Source: Paguma larvata | Lineage: Eukaryota > Chordata > Mammalia > Carnivora > Viverridae | Assembly: GCA_030068075.1 (NCBI GenBank) | Contig: CM057835.1 | Location: 38,243,715 to 38,307,714 of the forward strand | Length of the DNA stretch: 64,000 nt | Direction of reading: 5' to 3' | In this document: positions 11,463 through 23,333 of the stretch, piece by piece | How the letters are laid out: every line of letters begins with the position of its first letter | Position numbering within the stretch: the stretch's first letter is position 1 | Notes under the pieces: generated by a model | What the model was told of the DNA's origin: nothing | Databases searched by the model: none | What the model saw: the letters and a program-made list of their open reading frames with translations, nothing else | Made by a program: the position numbers and the translations under genes

Positions 11463-12471
11463 TGTAATACATGGGATAGTGTAAACATTTGTTTGTGAAT
11501 GAAATAGATAAGCTGTTTTCACGGAGATGATGCTTTTGGAGGAGGATATTATGAGACTATATTTAAAAGATATTTAAAACATTGCTGTTTAAAGGAAGAT
11601 ATTTACTCTCTATGAGTTGGCATTGAAACAAAAAGCACAGTCTGGAGGCAACAGAATAACTTCTGTGTTCTTCAAGGTCAGCCGAAATGAGGACATCACA
11701 CCGTTCTCACTGAGGCACCGAGCCTATTTTGTGTCTTGCATTTAAGATCAGTGATTGCAGCTATCATCCAGCCCAATAGAGTCCTTAGAGGCAAAAGGAC
11801 TGCAAGTAAGCACTTTGGTGGAGTTTCATGGACAACTTTGCTGTGCTTCTGCAACCTTCAGTCGATTCGGGACATGCCAGGATTAGAATCACTGAGGCAC
11901 ATCGGACTGAGTGGATTTTATGATGAGTACAACTTGAATGCTATAGTGGGAACATCAATCACTCTTTGCATGAGACTCCAATTTGCAGAAATGGAAGGTA
12001 GAAAATGAGGTTATTATAAGGATGAAGGGGACCTGCTTTTATTTTTTTTCAGCAAGAGAAACCCATGCTGGATTTAAAGAACTTCTTCATTGCATGAGTG
12101 GTTGGATATTATTTACATTGGGAGATGTGGACTCTCTTTGAAGGGAGAATTTGAAATATATTTCAAAGGCATTTTTTAAGTGATTCAGGAACTATTTAGA
12201 AATTACTGGATTAACTTTTTTTTTTGCCTTTTTTCTTTAGTGTTTTTTTTTTCAATATTTAGTTCACGATGTTATGGTATACTTTATATAATTATATGTA
12301 ATTTAATATACTATTCTATAATTTTTAGAAATGTTTATCAATGTTTTAATTAAACATATTTAAAAAGTATCAGTAATAATAAAGCAGATTATGTTTTTAC
12401 TTATTCTAAAATCACAGTTTTGTTATTTTGTATGTAACTATTAACTAATTCCTATCTGCTTTATCTTTAAG
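11463..12471. other. Intron 1 3' part, no recognised element
   Basis: There is a 90-codon open stretch at 11736-12008. I do not recognise it, and it lacks splice signals that would join it in phase. The rest is AT-rich intron leading to the exon 2 acceptor. Confidence 0.45.
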
Positions 12472-12611
12472 GGGTGAATAAAGGCATATACTTTAGCTAC
12501 CCATGTCGACGTCACAGCTGTGCTTTAGTAAACATCCCAGCACCATGTGTCAACAAAATGATTTCACACATTGAAGATGTGGAATCTAAAATACAAGAGC
12601 ATTTAGAACGG
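12472..12611 (+). CDS. CCDC178: CCDC178-like coiled-coil protein, exon 2 of 8
   Basis: Coding exon of 140 nt with acceptor CTTTATCTTTAAG|GG and donor CGG|GTAAGA. Two bases complete the split glycine codon; 46 full codons follow and the exon ends in phase 0. The peptide starts VNKGIYFSYPCRRHSC, continues through NIPAPCVNKM, and ends in an acidic/basic helix-like stretch (EDVESKIQEHLER) that looks like the start of the coiled coil. The short cysteine-rich segment, C-R-R-H-S-C followed by P-C, is the most distinctive part of the protein and is what I associate with CCDC178. No enzyme motif is visible. The molecular function of CCDC178 is, as far as I know, not established; it is a predicted coiled-coil protein of about 870 residues in human. 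Codons here are intact, with no in-frame stop. Confidence 0.85.
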
Positions 12612-13904
12612 GTAAGATTTAAAATGCTAATATTTTTGTAAGCTTCATAGGGCCTATAAGGGCTGTTACTTAACCCAGCGAGTTTTTTTTTTTAATGACA
12701 CTTGGAATATTTTATAGAATCTTTGCTTAGTTGTATAATTTACTAATCTACACATGTTTTCGATAGTCTCACTTCAGAAGGGTGAAACGACCTTATTAAA
12801 TAGGTTTTTTCCCTACCTGTTTGTTCCTTATCCAGAGGCAATCATGCTAAGTAGTAATTTCCATAAGCCGACTTGACTAGTAAATTAAATAGTATTTACA
12901 TCGTTTTTAGGGACACTAAACTGATTAGATGATTAGATGAGTAAATTGGTGTGTAAAAGGACAGTGTGCCCTTCTTAATGACTTATTTTGTTCTAAAGAA
13001 ATACTTAATAGGTCTGTCAAAAGAGAATGTAATGATTCTTTCTGTCTTTTTAACCCGTTTGCCTTTATTATTCTGAAGGGAGTTCAATCTTGAAATCACT
13101 GGAACCTTTGGTTATTTTCAAAAGATAAGAGGAATGATAAAAACCTTCTCATACCTTTCATTAAGATTATTCTGTGCAATTACTGCAGAATTAGATTGTG
13201 CAAACAAAAGGATAGGTTTGTGCTGTTTCTCTTTCCTCACCACTGTTATTAGATCAGGCTCTGAGAAGGTTCTGATGGACCAGTCCTGATGCTTGATGGA
13301 GGATGTTGTCTCATTCAAGAGGTATTTGAGTGTAGTCCTTAAAATTGCAGCCTTTAGAGCCACGTCTTCTGTGACCTTAGATACGAGTTGAGGTAATGAT
13401 AATGTCTTGGACAAAGTGCTGGCATATGCTATGCCTTCAATATATATTAGTTATTATTTTTTCTATATTATTATGGTATAATATTTTATTAGTAGTATTA
13501 TATTTATTTGTATTTATATATTTCTCTTTGTTTCTTCTTTGTTCCCTCAAGTCAGCATACCTTTTCAGAAAATGCTTTGTGGGCCATAGGTCTGATGGTG
13601 TCTTGACAAATATTGTTAAGATAGAAGACAATATTTATTGGATATGATATGCTGTATACTTTATGTGTGTTTTAATTAATGATTATGCATGTTTTTAAAT
13701 GATAAAAATAGATTCATAGAGGTTTTAATAAACAATTACAATAGCTATGATTATAATAGCTATACTACAATAGCCATATTAATAATTATAGTAGCTCAAA
13801 ACTACTTTTGAATGGTTATTGTTATGTCTAATAGACAGACAGGGAAATAACAATTTAAGTAGTTGAGAACTTGTTCAAGATCACAGATAGAATTGGGATT
13901 TAAT
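12612..13904. other. Intron 2 5' part, no recognised element
   Basis: It includes a 98-codon open stretch on the minus strand (13118-13414) with no recognised product; this is discussed as a finding. The rest is AT-rich with short TA-rich patches. Confidence 0.45.
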
Positions 13905-14103
13905 TTTTTTTTTAATGTTTATTTATTTTTGAGAGAGAGACAGAGTGTGAGCAGGGGAGGGGCAGAGAGAGAAGGGGAGACAGAATCCGAAGCAGGCTCC
14001 AGGCTCTGAGCTGTCAGCACAGAGCCCGACGCGGGGCTCGAACCCACAGACCGTGAGATCATGACCTGAGCCGAAGTCGGCCGCCCAACCGACTGAGCCA
14101 CCT
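13905..14103 (-). mobile_element. Carnivore SINE, antisense, left arm of a head-to-head composite
   Basis: Well-preserved tail, body and most of the reversed head (CGACTGAGCCACC). The final GCGCCCC is missing, and the sequence turns directly into a sense SINE 3' half. Confidence 0.9.
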
Positions 14104-14210
14104 TGGGTGCAGAGCCTGCTTGGGATTCTCTCACTCCTCTCTTTGCCCCTCTGTTCCTCAAGGTAAATAGATAAGCTAAAAAAACAAAAACAAAAACAAA
14201 ACAAATCAAA
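14104..14210 (+). mobile_element. Carnivore SINE 3' half, sense, right arm of a head-to-head composite
   Basis: Sense-orientation GCAGAGCCTGCTTGGGATTC, then the CT-rich region and an A-rich tail with CAAAAA units. The 5' half of the element is absent. Confidence 0.88.
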
Positions 14211-15744
14211 AGATTAATTGTTAAATAAATGCTTATAACCTTTTTTAAAAACTAATTTCAGTACTGATTGTAGACTTTCTATTCTCCAAATTTAAAAAAC
14301 TGGTTATTTTATTTTATTTTATTTTGACTAAATATTTGATAGTTACAATTGCTAGTGTTGAAATGATAATAAAGTATATTTATAGAGTGTATTTATTTAT
14401 GTTTTACTTGTTATATTTTCTGTATAGGTCACTATAATTTTGATGGGACATTTAGTTATATTTGAATTAATATTTGGGGAGTGAATTGGTAGCCACCTAT
14501 CTTCTTTAAAAAGATAATTTTTTTTCTAACCTACTAAAGAAAAAGAACTTTTATATTCAATTGGATAAATGACTTTTTGGTAGCAGTAATTAGACAATTT
14601 ACATTCATAGTCATTATTAAAAAATTTTAAGAAAATTAAGGAAACAGGACTTGAAGGAAATTTTTAAAATATAGCTTGTGATTTTGGGATAAACAAAAAC
14701 TAATGGACTCTGTTATTTTCAAAAAGGTAAACACATGTGGGATTTTGTGGAAAGAAACTGTATTATATTTTCCTGTAGGTCATCATTCAGAATTAGTTAA
14801 ATCTAAGCATAAAGTCTAGTTTTCAATAGAGTGGGTTATGTGTGTCAAAAATATATAAAATGTACAATTATTCTGAGAAAATACCAAATTTTTGTAAATG
14901 TGTGTCTGGGTGCATTTTGATAACTTCAGAATGCCTGAACAAAATGCAGAAAAAAGTACATTTCTTCTCAGCATTTTTACCACTTAAAAATATCTTATCC
15001 AATAAAAGTTGTCAGTTGATTGTACCTTTGGGAGGAGTTTAACATTATTCAGTTTTATTCATTCATTGCCTATAATCCCAGGCACTGTCTTTACATGTCT
15101 AGTTCTGAGGGAGCAACGGGGTTCACCCCTTTACCAGTTTCCATGGGATTATGTGTGCAGAGGGCAAAATAAGGCAGAGAGAAAACAACTTGGTGATTAC
15201 CACCTGGAACCTCCACCACAGATTCCATTGGAATCCCCAACATGAAATGCACAAAATAAGTCCTATTTTGAGTTTCAGATTACGTGATTCCTCCGGTTTT
15301 AGGGGTTAGGAGTCAAAGCAGGTTACTGGTTAATTATCTCTCCAAATTCCCCAAACTGCATGTTTTATTACTCCAGTTGTTGGAAAAAAGATTGGCCCAA
15401 TAATGAGGGCAGGCTGGTTCATGAAGGGTCTGGTAGCCAGCAAAAGAAAAGGGAGTGTTTTGCCCAAAGGGATAAATTTCTTCTGCTGATGCCCCCAAAT
15501 CTGAAAGTATGGCTCAAATAATGTTCTTGACTTTGTTCAATTTACAGAGACATTTCTTCCCAGTAAAATTGGGTTTTCCTTGGGACTGTAAGGAGTACAT
15601 TTATGATTGGATTGGGGTGGGGTTGAGGACAGAGAGAAAGAAAGTGATGCCCTCTCTAGGCCTGCAGTTTATCTTTTTTTAATTACACCATTTTCACATT
15701 GTCTAAATTATCAATTGTGTTTCTCTATAAAGTGCTTGATTTTA
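14211..15744. other. Intron 2, no recognised element
   Basis: A (TTTTA)n run is at about 14306-14326. The block at 15010-15500 is somewhat GC-richer and contains a 78-codon open stretch with no recognised product; it may be an old repeat. Confidence 0.45.
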
Positions 15745-15900
15745 AAAACAGATTTCTTGAGATAATTTACATACCATAAAACGTGTCATTTAAAGTGTAC
15801 AATTCAGTATTTTTTAGTGTATTTACAGAGTTGTCTAATCATTACCATAATCACAAAAGACCACATTTGTATGATCCCATTAGTATGGAATGTCCCAAAT
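15745..15900 (-). mobile_element. Old L1 3' UTR fragment, antisense
   Basis: The phrases AAAGTGTACAATTCAGTATT and TATTTACAGAGTTGTCTAAT are characteristic of reversed 3' ends of old L1 elements. Confidence 0.6.
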
Positions 15901-16059
15901 AGGCCAGTCTATAGAGTCAGAATCATCTGTTTAATCAGAATCATCTTAATCTTTAGTTAGATAAAGCTCTATAAATAATTTTAAAGCTGTCATCTGCTTT
16001 GGGTATGGACTGCATTAAATGAGTTGAAAGATCAATCTTTTTTTAAATTTTAAATTTTA

Positions 16060-16265
16060 AATTTTTTTATTTTTTTTATTTTGAGAGAAAGATAGAGACA
16101 AAGCAGGAGAGGTGCAGAGAAAGAAGAGAGACAGAATCCCAAGCAGACTCCATGGATATAGGTGCAGAGCCAGATGTTGGCTTGAACCCACGCACTGTTA
16201 TATTGTGACCTGAGAGCCAAAATCAAGGATCGGATGCTCAGTCGACTGAGCTGCCCAGGTGCCCC
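16060..16265 (-). mobile_element. Carnivore SINE, antisense
   Basis: A (TTTTAAA)n tail, GA-rich stretch, body, and reversed head GACTGAGCTGCCCAGGTGCC. Confidence 0.88.
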
Positions 16266-16738
16266 AAGATCAGTCTTTTCTGGATCAGCCATTATAGTTT
16301 GTTTGTCCACTGAATCACAGTGGTTTCCATTATAGTCAGAATGAATACTACAGAGCCTGTGATTAGCAGAGATGAATCTGCCATAAACTTGTCCATGCAT
16401 TCATAATAGTTTAACTGCAATTCTGAATTTTGAAAAGAAAATTCCTCAAAGTAGAGTTACTGTGAACGTTTCCTCTGTATTTTATTTTTGCAAAGAATGA
16501 GAAAACCTGGCAATATGATGGAAATAATTACCTGGATAACTTCCCATACAAGTACAAGATTTTGTTGTATTTTTCTTCCCTTTATTTTTCTCAACTGCCT
16601 AGACTAGAGATAGCTTTATTTAATTTGGAGTGATCTCTACTGGACTGAAAATTTTTTCTTCATTTAATCAATACAAATCATTAAAATATTACCATGATTT
16701 GAAAGAATGGCATAGAAAGTATTTAGAAATCATTCTTT
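16266..16738. other. Intron 2, no recognised element
   Basis: AT-rich spacer between two antisense SINEs. A long open stretch crossing 16050-16400 is a SINE shadow. Confidence 0.5.
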
Positions 16739-16953
16739 ATTAAAAAATTGTTTAATGTTTGTTTATTCTTGAGAGAGAGACAGAGCATGAGCAGGGGAGG
16801 AACAGAGAGAGAGGGAGACACAAAATCTGAATCAGGCTCCAGGCTCCAAAGCCCTCACCATTGAGTGCGATGCAGAGCTTGAACCCACAAACTCTAAGAT
16901 CATGACCTGAGCCGAAGACAGGCACTCAACCGACTAAGCCACCCAGGTGCCCC
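16739..16953 (-). mobile_element. Carnivore SINE, antisense
   Basis: Tail TTTAATGTTTGTTTATTC, a GA-rich stretch, and head CGACTAAGCCACCCAGGTGC. Confidence 0.9.
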
Positions 16954-17034
16954 TAGGAATCATTCTTTAAAATACAAAGAATGTATTATACAACAATAAT
17001 AACATTATTATCATTAAAAGTGGTAATGGTAATA

Positions 17035-17265
17035 TTGAGTGCTTACTATATATCACAGGCTGTATTAAACACTGAATATGTATGATTTCATTGAAACCTT
17101 ACCAAAAACTTGTGAGGGAGAAACTGCCATTATCCCCAGTTACAGATGGGGAGACTGATTCCAGAGGTTGACCTCTCCCAAGATCACACAGTCAATGGCA
17201 GAACTAGCATCCAGGCAGGTGTGTCTGAGATCTAAGAACATCGTATTCTCCCCCATACTGTGTCC
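17035..17265 (-). mobile_element. MIR SINE, antisense
   Basis: Reads as reversed MIR: GAGTGCTTACTATATATCAC, then CCATTATCCCCAGTTACAGA, then AAGATCACACAGTCAATGGC. Confidence 0.88.
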
Positions 17266-18402
17266 TCTATCCCTGAAAGTAGGTCAGCTATGAGGACCAA
17301 AAAAATATGAATGTTGAAATGCCTACAATTCCAGTTAGAAAATTTTGCTATGCTTGCACTCATTTCATATGTATTTTCAAATTCTGAAAAGTAGTATTTA
17401 ATCATCTGACCCTACTGACCAAATCTCTAATACTTTGAGTTCTCTCATTCTGTTATTCCTATTATATTTCATTTGAAACTTAAGGACACTTCAAGTCCTA
17501 AAACATTCACTATTTGCCATTCTGTCATTCCCATTTTCCGTTATTTACTTCCTTGACTGATGTATCCCTCTTTTAAAATACTCACTAATTGGTATATCTG
17601 ATTCTTTACTTTTTTATCCTACCATCCTTCTAGCCTGACAAAATGCCAGCCCTGATAAGACCTGCCTTCTCCATTCCTACACCCCGGGCTGCTGGATAGT
17701 GCCAGAGAACATTATACAGAAATCCCAGTTTGAGATGTTAAACATTCGTGGTGTCCAACCTCACTGGGACCTGTAGTAGTGCTCTGAAATTATTCTGTTT
17801 GTCAACCGGAACTTCTCTAGTATTCTCCAGTGACTACTACAGTCCTCTCTTTTGTTCAGGTCTCCAAATCTTTACTTCACTACTGATTCATCTCTTATTT
17901 CACAAAGAAAATAGGAGGTGTGACACTAGAAGTGCTTCAAACTCTTGTTATCCCACTTATGAACATTCTTGTATTCCACAAATATTATTCCTTTTGTCCT
18001 TCCATGGAAAATTTCCTTCCCCCTCAGTGGCTTCCTTCCCCTCACCTGCATTCCATCGTCAGCTTTTTCAAGGCTCTTGTTCCATTAGGTGCTCACATCT
18101 CTCTTCCAAATTTCCTTTTTTTTTCCTAACTCACTCCTGTCAATATTTAAAATATTGATGTCTCTTTTGCTTTCAAGAAACTATTTTTTTATCCCATATA
18201 CCTTTAAATATATCCTTTTTTTCTCTTTCTTCACGTTTTACCTACCATCTGAAAAGGGTTGCATAAATTTAGCAGTTGTTTCCTTACCTACCAGTTACTC
18301 ATTTATTCATTGCAATCTGGATTTGGTTTTTATTGTTCTAATGAAACTATCTTCAGAAAAGTAAACATTTTTTTTCTATCTATTGGTATACACATACACA
18401 CA
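17266..18402. other. Intron 2, pyrimidine-rich stretch, no certain element
   Basis: It holds a 136-codon open stretch (17748-18158) rich in Ser, Phe and Leu. That composition is what a CT-rich strand gives by chance; no domain is visible. Parts resemble old LINE (L2-like) sequence, but not clearly enough to call. Confidence 0.4.
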
Positions 18403-18443
18403 TTTCTCTCTCTCTCTCTCTCTCCCTCTCTCTCTCTCTCTCC
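18403..18443. repeat. (TC)n microsatellite
   Basis: Nearly perfect CT dinucleotide run. Confidence 0.95.
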
Positions 18444-18454
18444 CAAACTTTGTG

Positions 18455-18900
18455 GCTAGAACAAGCATTTATTTGGTTATAACCATTGAGCAATTTGTTC
18501 TAGGCTCAGCTGGGCAATTTTGTTAGTTCTTGCCTGGGGCCAATTATGTGGATGTATACACCTGCTAACTCAACTGGAAATAGTGATTAAGATGGCCTCA
18601 CACCCATGTCTGGGACAGTGTTCTAGGAGGACAGATCTCAGCGGGCAAGAGCTTAAACTGTTTGCTTGTGTTATGATCGTTCAAGTCCCACTGGCCCTAA
18701 CAAAGCAATAACACATAACCGACCCCTTTGTTAATGCAGTAGAGTGTTAGACAAGATGTGGATTACATGAGACATGAACGTGGGGAGACAGTTTATATAG
18801 CAGTCAATCTGTTGGTCCATTGACAACATCATTCACAACCCATCCAATTGCAGACTGCGGTCACCAACCCCCCAAAAGTTTCATCCTTGATTGTGTCATG
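18455..18900. repeat. Ancient interspersed repeat, family not assigned
   Basis: The phrases GGCTCAGCTGGGCAATTTTG and AAGATGGCCTCACACCCATG resemble a widely dispersed ancient mammalian repeat. Only similarity by recollection supports this. Confidence 0.4.
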
Positions 18901-19328
18901 CAGAGGTCCACGATTATACGTTCTGCAACAGACGTGATGTGGAAATGTTCTCTGGGTGCAGCTTCTTTTGATCTAGAGATCTGTGAATGAAATTAATGTT
19001 AAATACTGTTCCTGAACACTTAGCAAACAATGATGAAGCACGGACAAAACTGTCACAAATAAACAGTGTTATTCAAAAGGGGAGAAATGAAAGACACATA
19101 ACTTTCACTGATGCCTATAATTCTGAAATTTATGAGGGCACACGGTGTGAGGTCTACCGCATTTGAGACTAAGCAGTGTTTCCTGATTAGGACCCAGTTC
19201 TGCTTCCTGAGGACAGTTTCCTAATTTGTGGTTCTCTTTGTCTCTTTACTCTCTGAGCTCTTGGTTCTGAGAGATAGTTGGATTTCTGAAAGAAGTAGAC
19301 CTGAGTTACTATCTGAAACTTTTTTCAT

Positions 19329-19727
19329 GTATTAGTCCAGGTTGCCATAAAAAATACCACAGGCTGTAAGAATTAAACAACAGAAGTTTATTTTCTCACA
19401 GTGCTGGAGGCTAGAAGTCCAAAATCAAGGTGTTGTCACAGTTGGTTTCTATTGAGGATTCTCTTCCTGGCTCTTAAACAGCCTCCTTCACACTGTGTTC
19501 TTACATGGCCTTTCTTCTGTGCCCACATGTTGAAAGAGAGCAAGCCCTGGTGGTTTTTGTTTTTGTTTTTGTTTTGTCTTCTAATAAGAATACCAGTTTT
19601 ATTTACCATCCTATGACATCTTTTAACTTTAATTATCTCCTTAAAGGCCCTATCTTCACATACAGTCACATTGGAGATTAAGACTTCAATATATGAATTT
19701 TAGTAAGACATAATTTTGTTCATAACA
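19329..19727 (-). mobile_element. MLT1-type solo LTR (ERVL-MaLR), antisense
   Basis: The reverse complement begins TGTTATGAACAA and ends CTAATACA, that is TG...CA termini. In order it carries the MLT1 landmarks: ATTCATATATTGAAG, CCAATGTGACTGTATGTGAA, GGCCTTTAAGGAGATAATTA, GGACTTCTAGCCTCCAGCAC, and TTCTGTTGTTTAATTCTT. Length (about 400 bp) suits a solo LTR. No internal retroviral sequence is seen. A (GTTTTT)n patch lies inside. Confidence 0.85.
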
Positions 19728-20109
19728 CTGATAAAAATTGGAAATTTCTCTTCAACTTGAATCTTTTGTATTTTAGTCCAAAATGTTACAATTCCCTTAA
19801 AAAAATTGGGATATCATATTAATCTGATTGGGTTTAAACCTCATAACTTAAAAGCCGTGATCATATTTTTTTAACATTATTTCCTTTCTTTTAATTAAGT
19901 AATTTTTATGTTCTTCTAAATAGTATTGTTTTATTAAACTAAACTTCATTTTAGAACAGTTTAAGACTTAGAGAAAGATTGGGAAGGTAATATAGAGATT
20001 TCGTATATACTCTGGACCACGTTTTCCTTGTTTTAATATCTTACGTTAGAATAGTACATTTATTATATTTAATAAATAAATATTGATATGTTATTATTAA
20101 CCAAAGTCT
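19728..20109. other. Intron 2, AT-rich, no recognised element
   Basis: No gene, RNA or repeat recognised. Confidence 0.5.
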
Positions 20110-21005
20110 ATACTTTGTTCCAATTTTAATTTTTTTAATTGATACAAATTCATGTACCTTTAAATTAACCATTTTAAGGTGAACAACTCAGTGGCATTTA
20201 GTATAATCACAATGTCGTACGGTCACCACTTTTATCTAGTCCCAGGACACTTTCACCACCTCATTCACATTAAGGATTTAATCTCTGTTCACCTCCCCAC
20301 CCTGGTGTGGCAACCACAATCTGCTTTCTATTTCTGTGGATTTATGTACTCTGTATTTTTGTTTTTGTATAAATTAAATCATGCAATATGATCTTTTGTG
20401 TCTGGCTCTACTTACTTAGCATAACATTTTGAAGTTCATCCACATGGCACCATGTATCAGTACTTTATCCCTTTTTATGGCTAAGTAATATTTCATTCTA
20501 TGTATATACCACAGTTTGTTTAACTATTCATTTGTCGGTGGGCCTTTGAGTTGTTTCCACCTTTTGTCTATTGTAAATACCTTTTTTTCAGTTCTTTTGG
20601 GTATATACCTAGAGGTGGAATTTATTTGTCAAATGGAATGGTAATTCAATGTTTAACTTATTGAGGAACCACGAAGTCATTTTTCATAGCTCAACAATTT
20701 TGTTGTTGAGTTGTAAGACTTGTTTATATATTTGGATACTAGACCCTAAAATATATGATTTGCAAGCACTTCCTCCCATTATATGGTTGTGTTTCACTTT
20801 TTTGATAATGTCCCTTGATGTACAAAAGTTTTTTAAATTTGATAAATTTCAGTTTATCTTTTTGTTGTGATTGTTCTTTATGCTTTTAGTGTCATTTAAG
20901 AATTCATTGCAAAATCCCAGGTCATGAAGATTTACCTCCTTGTTTTCTTGTATGAATTTTATGGTTTTAGCTCTTACTATTAAGCCCTCTATATATTTTG
21001 GACAT
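20110..21005 (-). mobile_element. Old L1 3' end, antisense (3' UTR and C-terminal ORF2 debris)
   Basis: Phrases in order: AACAACTCAGTGGCATTTAG, GGCTAAGTAATATTTCATTC, and TTGTCAAATGGAATGGTAAT. These are typical of reversed L1M-type 3' ends. All frames are broken. Confidence 0.75.
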
Positions 21006-21179
21006 AGGAGGCATATATATTCTTGGGGTGAAAGGTAATAAAATGGAGGATTAAAATAGCTCCCCTCATCCTTTATGCTTCCTTCCATTAGCAGGCAAAC
21101 CCTATTCTCCCAGCTTTTAAACATAGACTGGATTTGGGATTTGTGTTGAGCAACAGACATGTCAGAAGAAATATCAGAC

Positions 21180-21565
21180 GACTTCTAAGCAAAGTCTCAA
21201 GAGGCCTTGAAACCTCTGCTGTCACTCTCTTGTTCTCATTCGCTTCCCACGTAAATAAGCCTGGTTAATATAGCCTCCTTGAGGATGAATGACCCAAGCA
21301 GAGAGAGGGGCCCATTGTGCAGCCAGCAGAAACCACGAGACTTCTGTCTGTGAGTGAGGCTGTCTAGAACTACCCATCCTAGTCAAGCTGCCAGATGACT
21401 AATGAGTTTGTGGTCTCATCAGTTGCCTTCAGACAAGACCAAGAACCCACCCTGCTATAACCCGATTTACATGGTGACTCATAATTATGAGAAAATAAAA
21501 TGGGGATTGTTTTTAGGCACTAAGTTTAAGAGTGGTATTTTATGCAGGAGTAATTGATACATCTT
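21180..21565 (+). mobile_element. MLT1-like LTR fragment, sense
   Basis: The 3' half is recognisable: GTGAGTGAGGCTGTCTAG, AAGCTGCCAGATGACTAATG, and TTTTTAGGCACTAAGTTTAA followed by TTTATGCAGGAGTAATTGAT. The left boundary is uncertain. Confidence 0.6.
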
Positions 21566-22149
21566 TGAATATAACATCAAAATTACAAACACATATACAC
21601 ATACAGACCACAAATAAGTTAGTGACTAAAATGGAAAACTCCACTCTGTGTAGTGTGGAAAATGACAGTTTTGATCACTTTCACCTGCTGGAAAAGTACT
21701 ATTCCTGTGTTGTTGGGGTGTTTTGTTTTGTTTTGCTAAGTTGACTGTCAATAGGCGTTCTTCCCACTTTGGTAGATACTTTAGCCAGTCTTTAGGGCTC
21801 TCTCCATGTTTCCTTCCTCTGTCCACGTTGGAAATATTGGTGTTCCTGTACTATGTCCTCTTCTGACTCTGTTCTCCTTGTGGGTGATTTCATTTGAATT
21901 TGTGCCGTTTATACACTATATTCTTAGATTAAATTGAGATTTCCAGCTCGAATTTTACTTTTTTTTCCCTAGAACCCATGTACCCAGTGCTCATTAAAAC
22001 TTTTTTATATATGTCATTGAAGCATCTCAAATATGAAACATACAAAATTGAACTAGTCACTTCTTTCTTTTGTGCTCCTAGGTACAGTTAATGGCACCAG
22101 TTACTCACTCAGGACCCTAAGTCAGGAAATTGATTGATTATATTGACTA

Positions 22150-22832
22150 CTCACCTTTCCTCCTCCTTTATATATAATTACTAATTTGTTTGATTCCACC
22201 TCTGGAATGTGTCTCAAATCCAAACAATTCTGTCTATACTTTAGTATCTTCACTTGGACCACTCTCTTTTTGCCTGGATTACTAGAAGGACCATTTCACT
22301 CATTCCTCTTCTCTAGTCATTTCCTCTTCCCTCCCATCCTCTGTATAATGGGCCATATGCCTTCTCTTTCTGAGTATGTTATAGCTGATAGTCTGCTTAA
22401 AACCCTCTTCTGACTCTCTCTTGCCATAATGATTAATTCCTATTCCTTGGCATGACATTATAAAATCCCTTTATAAAATAATATTTGCTCTTAAGCTTCA
22501 TGTCCCTTCATATATTCTATTCTAGCTTTGATTACATCTAAGAACCTCTGGGCCTTAACCTATGAAATTTCTGTTATCTCTGTTTAACCCTCTTATTCCC
22601 AGGAAATCATCTTTGCTCTCCAAAGTTTAGGATAACTATCTTCCCTTGAAATCTCCTAAGACATTTTACTGACCATGACTGTGACAATTAACACACTGTA
22701 TTTTAGTTGTTACTTTATGTCTCTCTCCTACTGAATTGTAAGATTTTGAAAGTTAGAGTCTATATATAAGTCATCAGTAACAATAGTACCTACCAATATT
22801 TGGCACATTATAAGCATAAATAAGTGCCTTTT
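22150..22832 (+). mobile_element. LINE-2 3' region, sense, diverged
   Basis: The segment ends in L2-like 3' sequence (TACCAATATTTGGCACATTA, then GCATAAATAAGTGCC), preceded by the CT-rich text typical of L2 ORF2 3' coding sequence. Diverged; boundaries approximate. Confidence 0.5.
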
Positions 22833-22834
22833 TG

Positions 22835-23279
22835 TTTTTTATTTATCGATTTATTTATTTAATTATTTATTTATTTTGTATCAATTTTTAATTTACATTG
22901 TAAGTTAACATATAGTGTAATAATTGGTTTTAGCAGTACAATTTATTGATTTGTCACTAACACGTAACACCCAGTGCTCATTACAAGTGCCCTCCTTAGT
23001 ACCCATCACCCATTTGGTGTATCCTCTGCCTGCCTCCCCTCCGGTGACCCTCAGTTTGTTCTTTATAGTTAAGAATCTGTTATGGTTTGCCTCCTTCTCT
23101 CTCTCTTTTTCTTTCATCCCCTGTGTTCATCTGTTTTGTTTCTTAAATTCCACATGTGAATTAAATAATGCAGTGTTTGTTTTTCTCTGACTTATTTTGC
23201 TTAACATAATACACTCTGGCTCCATCAGTGTCATAGCAAATGGCAAGATTTCATTCTTTTCGATGGCTGAGTAATATTC

Positions 23280-23333
<54 letters not shown>

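Noticed and set aside
11736..12008. 90-codon ORF before exon 2 as an upstream exon
   Set aside because: Exon 1 and exon 2 already join in phase. No acceptor/donor pair places this stretch between them without a stop or a shift.
13919..14209. 96-codon minus-strand ORF with tidy reading frame
   Set aside because: The same peptide pattern (RPTSAQVMISRSV, SLEPASDSVSPSLSA) recurs at 35271, 38224, 53144 and 6531. It is the translated carnivore SINE, not a protein family.
17748..18158. 136-codon ORF in intron 2
   Set aside because: Ser/Phe/Leu-rich composition follows from the CT-rich strand. No motif, no splice support and no conservation evidence available.
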